Position numbers and translations under genes: made by a program. From Novosphingobium pentaromativorans US6-1 (GTDB taxonomy: Bacteria; Pseudomonadota; Alphaproteobacteria; Sphingomonadales; Sphingomonadaceae): a stretch of 64,000 bases of DNA. Positions 59,892-64,000 of the stretch are shown here, piece by piece; position 1 is the first letter of the stretch; each line of letters begins with the position of its first letter. The notes under the pieces were generated by a model. It was not told the DNA's origin. It did no database searches and worked only from the letters and a program-made list of their open reading frames with translations. The stretch covers positions 372,001 through 436,000 of the forward strand of contig NZ_CP009291.1 in NCBI RefSeq assembly GCF_000767465.1, written 5' to 3'.

Positions 59892-61195
59892 GCGCCGCTA
59901 TCGAACCGGGCACGGTCAAGCGCGCCCTTTCCGCCCATGCCGCCATCGGCCTGATCGCCGGGGCATTGCTCTATCTCGTCTCGCTGACAGGCACGATCTG
60001 TGTGTTTGCAGAAGAACTGCAGAGGCTCGAGCAGCCGGATGCGCCGGAAATGGCGCAGATCGCGCCCGATGCGGTCCAGCGCGGTGTGGAGGCGATGCTG
60101 GCCGCAGAGGCGGACAAGCCGGTGACGAGCCACCTCTATGTGCACATGCCCAGCGCAGACCTGCCGCGCGCAACGATCACCACGGACAACGGCGCGCGCC
60201 ATCTCCATCCCGATGGCTCGCTGGCAGAGCCCGAGGAGATCGCGTGGACGGACTTCCTGGTGGCGCTGCATTACAAGCTCAACCTGCCCAGCCTTGTCGG
60301 TATTTCCATAGTCGGCGCGCTCGGGGTGATGATGCTGGCCCTCTCGCTGTCCGGCGTCGTGGCGCACCCGCGCATCTTCCGCGATGCCTTTCGCCTGCGT
60401 GCGCGGGACAAGGGCGGGGTTGGCCTGGCCGACTGGCATAACCGCATGAGCGTGTGGACGCTGCCGTTCTCTATTGCCATTGCGCTGACCGGTGCGGCGA
60501 TCGGCCTTGCGAGCCTGACGGCGTTCTCGGTCGCCAGCGCCAGCTACGCCGGCGACGCCGAAGCGGTATTCGCCACCATCTTCGGGGATGAACCCACTCC
60601 CGACAAGACGCCCGCGCCGATGCCCGATGTGGCAAGCGCGCTGCGCCACATGGCCAGCGAGAAACCGGACATTGCCGTGGACTACGTCGTGCTTGAGGAC
60701 CCGCAGACTGCGGGACAGGCCGTGCGGCTGATCGGCAAGCCCGAAAGGCGGCTCATTTTCGGCGAATATTACGGTTTCGACGCCCGGGGGCGGTTCACCG
60801 GCAGCGTGGGCCTGTCCGATGGCGCGCTGGGGCAACAGGCCGCGGCATCGACTTATGACCTGCATTTCGGCAACTTTGGCGGGCTCTGGGTCAAGATCGC
60901 CTATTTCGTCTTCGGAACGGCGATTACCGCAATCTGTGCGACCGGCACTTACATCTGGCTCGGCAAGCGCCGCAGGCGTGGGCACGATGAGCCGGTTCTG
61001 CGCGCCGGATGGGACGGCATTGTCTGGGGCGCGCCGCTTGCAGTGGCAGCGACATTTGCTGCGCGGCTGTTGTGGGGCAACGAGACGCCATTCGCGGCCA
61101 TTTTCTGGATAATTTATCTTATCGTTGTCGTTGCTTTCATTGCATTGAAATATAAGTGTTTTTACGTATTTAGCAGATCTAAGTTAGCTTCCTGA
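59888..61195 (+). CDS. PepSY-associated inner-membrane protein, probable ferrisiderophore reductase-like
   Basis: A 435-residue membrane protein with about four to five spans and a PepSY-TM architecture: a first span near residue 20-40, periplasmic PepSY domains, a second span (VGISIVGALGVMMLALSLSGVVAHP), further spans near the C-terminus, and conserved His residues (ALHYKLN, LADWHNRM, YDLHFGNFGG). Family members (PiuB, FpvG-like) reduce or release iron from siderophores. It overlaps its upstream neighbour. The last 25 codons are abruptly AT-rich (AAATATAAGTGTTTTTACGT and on), unlike the rest of the gene. Confidence 0.87.
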   Translation: MSAAIEPGTVKRALSAHAAIGLIAGALLYLVSLTGTICVFAEELQRLEQPDAPEMAQIAPDAVQRGVEAMLAAEADKPVTSHLYVHMPSADLPRATITTDNGARHLHPDGSLAEPEEIAWTDFLVALHYKLNLPSLVGISIVGALGVMMLALSLSGVVAHPRIFRDAFRLRARDKGGVGLADWHNRMSVWTLPFSIAIALTGAAIGLASLTAFSVASASYAGDAEAVFATIFGDEPTPDKTPAPMPDVASALRHMASEKPDIAVDYVVLEDPQTAGQAVRLIGKPERRLIFGEYYGFDARGRFTGSVGLSDGALGQQAAASTYDLHFGNFGGLWVKIAYFVFGTAITAICATGTYIWLGKRRRRGHDEPVLRAGWDGIVWGAPLAVAATFAARLLWGNETPFAAIFWIIYLIVVVAFIALKYKCFYVFSRSKLAS

Positions 61196-61325
61196 GTCAA
61201 ACGTAAACGGGTTGTTAACCAAGTTGGGCTGATAATTCTTAACCAGCGTGTAAGAAGTATGACGCTCAAGAGCTGCGGAAGAACAGGCTCAAACCACACA
61301 GTTTGCCATATCTCCACACAAAAAT

Positions 61326-61353
61326 AGCCCGGCTTCCCCGCCGGGCTTTTTTT
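61326..61353 (+). terminator. Terminator of the iron operon
   Basis: AGCCCGGC and GCCGGGCT pair with a 6-base loop, followed by seven T. An A-run (61320-61324) before it also lets it work on the minus strand for the converging secreted-protein gene. Confidence 0.9.
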
Positions 61354-61410
61354 GTGTCCTGTCAGTAGATCCATCTTCCGGCGCGCTGGCCTGACCTGCC
61401 TGTACGCGAT

Positions 61411-61827
61411 TCAGCGTTCAGGGCAGTTCTCGACGCATGTGTCCGCAGGCGTTGCGATCAGCCCGCCACTCGTGCGGATAGTCGCGCCGCTGCCTACCCT
61501 ATAGGCCGGGGCATCGGTGCTGGTCAGGGGGTCGACACCGCCGGGAAGAGGGGCAACCTGGCTCGCGGCTGCTGCACCGTTTCGTGAGCTGTGCTGCCGC
61601 CTGCTTTTCGTTTCGATCCGTGCCCGACGGGCGCGGCCGCCCTCGATGGCCCGCGCGGTTGCGTCCATGCTGTGCGAAATCGCCGAACCCAGCGAGCGGC
61701 CCGCACCCGATTGCTGCGCCGAGCCGGAGAGGATCTGGGCCGTTTCGAAGGCGTCCTGTGCGGCAGCAGGCCATGTAGCGCCCAGAAGGATCATCGCTCC
61801 TACGAAGCGAAGTAGCGCACCAGTCAT
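61411..61827 (-). CDS. Secreted protein of unknown function
   Basis: A 138-residue product with a signal peptide (MTGALLRFVGAMILLGATWPAAAQ). The mature part has a helical stretch (AFETAQILSGSAQQSGAGRS), an Arg-rich patch (GGRARRARIETKSRRQ), and a C-terminal pair of Cys in TCVENCPER. No family recognised. The ATG at 61827 has GGGAGCAAGGG upstream and starts the signal peptide; the longer open frame (to 61890) adds a basic stretch without purpose. It converges with the PepSY gene. Confidence 0.65.
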   Translation of the reverse strand: MTGALLRFVGAMILLGATWPAAAQDAFETAQILSGSAQQSGAGRSLGSAISHSMDATARAIEGGRARRARIETKSRRQHSSRNGAAAASQVAPLPGGVDPLTSTDAPAYRVGSGATIRTSGGLIATPADTCVENCPER

Positions 61828-62067
61828 TGCCCTTGCTCCCTTCAGGTGTCTGGTCACAGCAAGGCTGAACCTCCTTCGTCTCCATGGCAAGCCTTTGCCA
61901 GGCGGAGGGCACGGCGCAGCACTTCCAGGTACAGCCGGGCAATTGCCCCGGACGACCCCATTTGGCGAATCGATCTGGTGGTGTCGGAAAACAGGCTGCG
62001 GGCTGCGGGCAAAAAAATAGCGGCCCGAAGACCGCTGATTTTTTCCTTCTTGGAAGAAGGAGGAAGT

Positions 62068-62142
62068 TGGCTCCCCGAGTAGGATTCGAACCTACGGCCA
62101 TTCGATTAACAGTCGAATGCTCTACCGCTGAGCTATCGGGGA
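62068..62142 (-). tRNA. tRNA-Asn (anticodon GTT)
   Basis: A 75-nt cloverleaf on the minus strand. Acceptor TCCCCGA pairs with TCGGGGA, discriminator G, CCA encoded. The anticodon loop CTGTTAA gives GTT; the T-loop is TTCGAAT. Confidence 0.96.
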
Positions 62143-62262
62143 GCAGCCCTGCAGTGTCTCCACCGCGGGGCAGGGGTGCGCCTATAAGCGGCACTGATTG
62201 GGTTGGCAAGCCCGGGGCGAGGAAATTTTGACAAAATTTCCTCGCCCTTGCTTTCGCGCGGC

Positions 62263-63057
62263 TCAGACCTGGAACTGTTCGGCGAAGATACGCTCTTCCA
62301 GCGTGTAGCCGGGGTCGAACAGGATCGTCAGCTCCTTCTCGGTTGCCGCGCGGATTCGCACCGATTGGACCTCGCGCACTTCCTTCTGGTCGGCGACGGC
62401 GGCGACGGGGCGCTTTTCCGGTTCGCGAATCCGGAATTCGACCTCGGCGCTTTCGGGCAGGATCGCACCTTTCCACCGGCGCGGACGGAAGGGGCTGATC
62501 GGGGTCAGGGCCAACATGCGCGAGCCCAGCGGCAGGATCGGTCCGTTCGCAGAGAGGTTGTAGGCCGTGGATCCCACCGGTGTCGCCACCAGGATGCCGT
62601 CGCCCGCCAGTTCCTCCATGCGCACGCGGCCGTTGATGCGCACTTCCAGCTTCGCGGTCTGGCGCGTTTCGCGCAGCATCGAGACTTCGTTGATGGCGTA
62701 GTAGCTGAATTCCACGCCGGAGCGATCCACAGCGTCCATGCGCAGTGGGCTGACGGGGACGGGGTGCGCTTCTTTCACGCGCTGGCCGATGACCTGATGC
62801 CCATGCGGGTGGTTCATCAGGAAGCCAACGGTGCCCAGGTTGAGTCCGTAGCAGGGCTTGAGCGTGTCCCTGTCGAGCATTTCGTGCAGGACGTGGAGCA
62901 GGAAACCGTCTCCGCCCAGGACTACGAGGATGTCCGCCTCCTCCGGCGAAACCCAGTCGTGAGACTTGCGCAGCGTGTCGGCCCCGGCCTGCGCCTTGGC
63001 GCTGTTCGAGACGACGAGGGCAAGCTTCTGTTCGCTACTCAAGGAATGTTCCCCCAT
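62263..63057 (-). CDS. nadK: NAD kinase
   Basis: Phosphorylates NAD to NADP, supplying reducing cofactor. It has 264 residues. The catalytic GGDG motif is in ILVVLGGDGFLLHVLHE, the second family motif (NE) in AINEVSMLR, and the Gly-rich loop in AGDGILVATPVGSTAYNLSA. The ATG at 63057 opens the frame; TTG at 63048 is an alternative. The EAL-domain gene is divergent, 98 bp away, so the two share a promoter region. Confidence 0.93.
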   Translation of the reverse strand: MGEHSLSSEQKLALVVSNSAKAQAGADTLRKSHDWVSPEEADILVVLGGDGFLLHVLHEMLDRDTLKPCYGLNLGTVGFLMNHPHGHQVIGQRVKEAHPVPVSPLRMDAVDRSGVEFSYYAINEVSMLRETRQTAKLEVRINGRVRMEELAGDGILVATPVGSTAYNLSANGPILPLGSRMLALTPISPFRPRRWKGAILPESAEVEFRIREPEKRPVAAVADQKEVREVQSVRIRAATEKELTILFDPGYTLEERIFAEQFQV

Positions 63058-63155
63058 ATTCCATGTGCCCGGGATCGGGGCGGGTGTTGCCCGAGATGCT
63101 TGGGCTGAAAAATTTTGAACGGTTTGGCAAGGCCTTTGCGCTAAGGCTGCACGTT

Positions 63156-64000
63156 ATGGGTGGCACACAGCAAGGGCTGGCATTGAGCGGGGCACGAGGT
63201 ATCGAGGCGCGTCTGACCGGGATTCCCGGTCTGGACGTCGTGCGCGAGCGAATTGAACATTGGCGCAGCGACGGTGCCTGCGGTCCGCAGCATGCCCATG
63301 TCCATGCACTGCTTCTTGGCCTGAGGCGGCTCGATGCGATCAATATCGCCTATGGCGCAGCGGCCGGAGACGGCGCGCTTGAGGAAGTCGCCGCGCGGAT
63401 CAGCCACTTTGCGGAAGACGAACTGGATGGGGCCTGGATGGTGGCGCGGGCAGGCGGGGGTACCTTCCTGCTGATCGCCAACGAGGCCTGCAGCCGCGAG
63501 CGCTGGCAGCTTTTCGCAGACCAGTTGGCCGAAGCCATTGCGCGCCCGATCGCGGTGCCATCGGGCGTCCTGCGCCTGTCGCCCCGAATCGCGCTGATTC
63601 GGGCGCTCGACGACGAGAGCGTGGATTCGATGCTCGATCGGCTCGGCCATGCGCTGCAGGGCGTCAACGAGCAGCAGAGCGGCCGACTCGCATGGGCAGA
63701 CGGCGAAGTCACGCCGCCGGGGCGCTCGGCCGCTCAGCTTGAGACCGACCTGCTTGGCGCCATCGACCGCGATGAAATCGAGATTCTGTTCCAGCCCCAG
63801 TTCAGCCTGGCAGACGACCGCCTGACCGGCGCCGAGGCCCTGGCGCGCTGGAACCATCCCGAACTCGGCCGTATCGGCGCCGGGGCGCTGTTTTCCATTG
63901 CCGAACGCGCCGACCACGTGGCGCCGCTTTCGCGTCATATCGCGCACAAGGCGCTGGCCGCAGCGCGCGACTGGTCGGGCGACCTGCGCCTCTCGATCAA
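63156..64000 (+). CDS. EAL-domain protein with degenerate GGDEF domain (cut by window end)
   Basis: At least 281 residues, open at the right edge. The first 190 residues look like a GGDEF domain, but the active-site loop reads ARAGGGTFLLIA instead of RxGGDEF, so cyclase activity is unlikely. An EAL domain follows (FQPQFSLAD, then GAEALARWNHPELG near residue 225), with the EAL Glu present; the remaining metal-binding residues lie beyond the window. It would cleave or sense cyclic di-GMP. AAGG lies 9 bases before the ATG at 63156; an in-frame ATG at 63096 would add 20 residues. Divergent from nadK. Confidence 0.83.
   Translation, partial: MGGTQQGLALSGARGIEARLTGIPGLDVVRERIEHWRSDGACGPQHAHVHALLLGLRRLDAINIAYGAAAGDGALEEVAARISHFAEDELDGAWMVARAGGGTFLLIANEACSRERWQLFADQLAEAIARPIAVPSGVLRLSPRIALIRALDDESVDSMLDRLGHALQGVNEQQSGRLAWADGEVTPPGRSAAQLETDLLGAIDRDEIEILFQPQFSLADDRLTGAEALARWNHPELGRIGAGALFSIAERADHVAPLSRHIAHKALAAARDWSGDLRLSI

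Noticed and set aside
62203..63108. 301-codon plus-strand open frame
   Set aside because: Antisense of nadK, which carries GGDG and other motifs.

Overview
The window is high-GC bacterial chromosome, dense with genes on both strands. I count about 50 protein genes, three tRNAs and a set of intergenic hairpins. Gene content and protein style point to an alphaproteobacterium of the Sphingomonadales, most like Novosphingobium. The markers are a DivL-type tyrosine pseudo-kinase, alphaproteobacterial AddAB, AmgK/MurU recycling, and a DUF3445 gene beside a propionyl-CoA pathway. This is an inference from recognised families; no search was run. I see no prophage, insertion sequence, CRISPR array or rRNA: this is mostly core chromosome.

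Layout. 1-6.9 kb: the start of lepB (minus strand, cut by the window edge), pgi, a secreted subtilisin-like lipoprotein, glutathione reductase and a CtaG-like membrane protein. 7-18.2 kb: a propionyl-CoA/methylmalonyl-CoA cluster (pccB, thiolase, epimerase, mutase, DUF3445, bioB, LprI-like, pccA, tRNA-binding protein, thioesterase). It is preceded by a perfect 18-bp palindrome. bioB makes the cofactor that PccA needs. 18.2-22 kb, minus strand: peptide transporter, DUF3008, aroB and aroK. 21.9-26.5 kb: a tiny membrane protein, a 627-residue exported protein of unknown function, xerD and an M48 metalloprotease. 26.5-30.6 kb: two orphan Flp pilins, a Nudix hydrolase, twin tRNA-Arg genes, a CLC chloride channel and a secreted two-repeat protein.

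30.6-38.1 kb: phospholipase D-like protein, folE, a multipass membrane protein, an SDR, peroxiredoxin 5, an unknown exported protein, and ahcY behind an AT-rich palindrome that resembles a SahR operator. 38.3-49.7 kb: a tightly coupled operon divL-tsaE-amgK-murU-addB-addA followed by trxA. 49.8-53.6 kb, minus strand: acyltransferase, argJ, GST and inositol-monophosphatase-like. 53.9-57 kb: a small secreted protein and secA. 57.1-61.2 kb: a Fur-box-preceded iron operon (TonB receptor, membrane protein, PepSY protein). 61.4-64 kb: a secreted protein, tRNA-Asn, nadK, and an EAL-domain protein cut by the window end.

The most striking property is technical. Five genes (clcA, folE, ahcY, argJ and the iron-operon membrane protein) are each split by exactly one missing base in a short G/C run, and adding one base restores a normal family sequence every time. 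Three of them are housekeeping genes, so sequencing or assembly error is more likely than five real pseudogenes. The best biological leads are the DivL-type pseudo-kinase heading a DNA-repair and wall-recycling operon, the two palindromic operators, and the coupled unknown proteins upstream of xerD.
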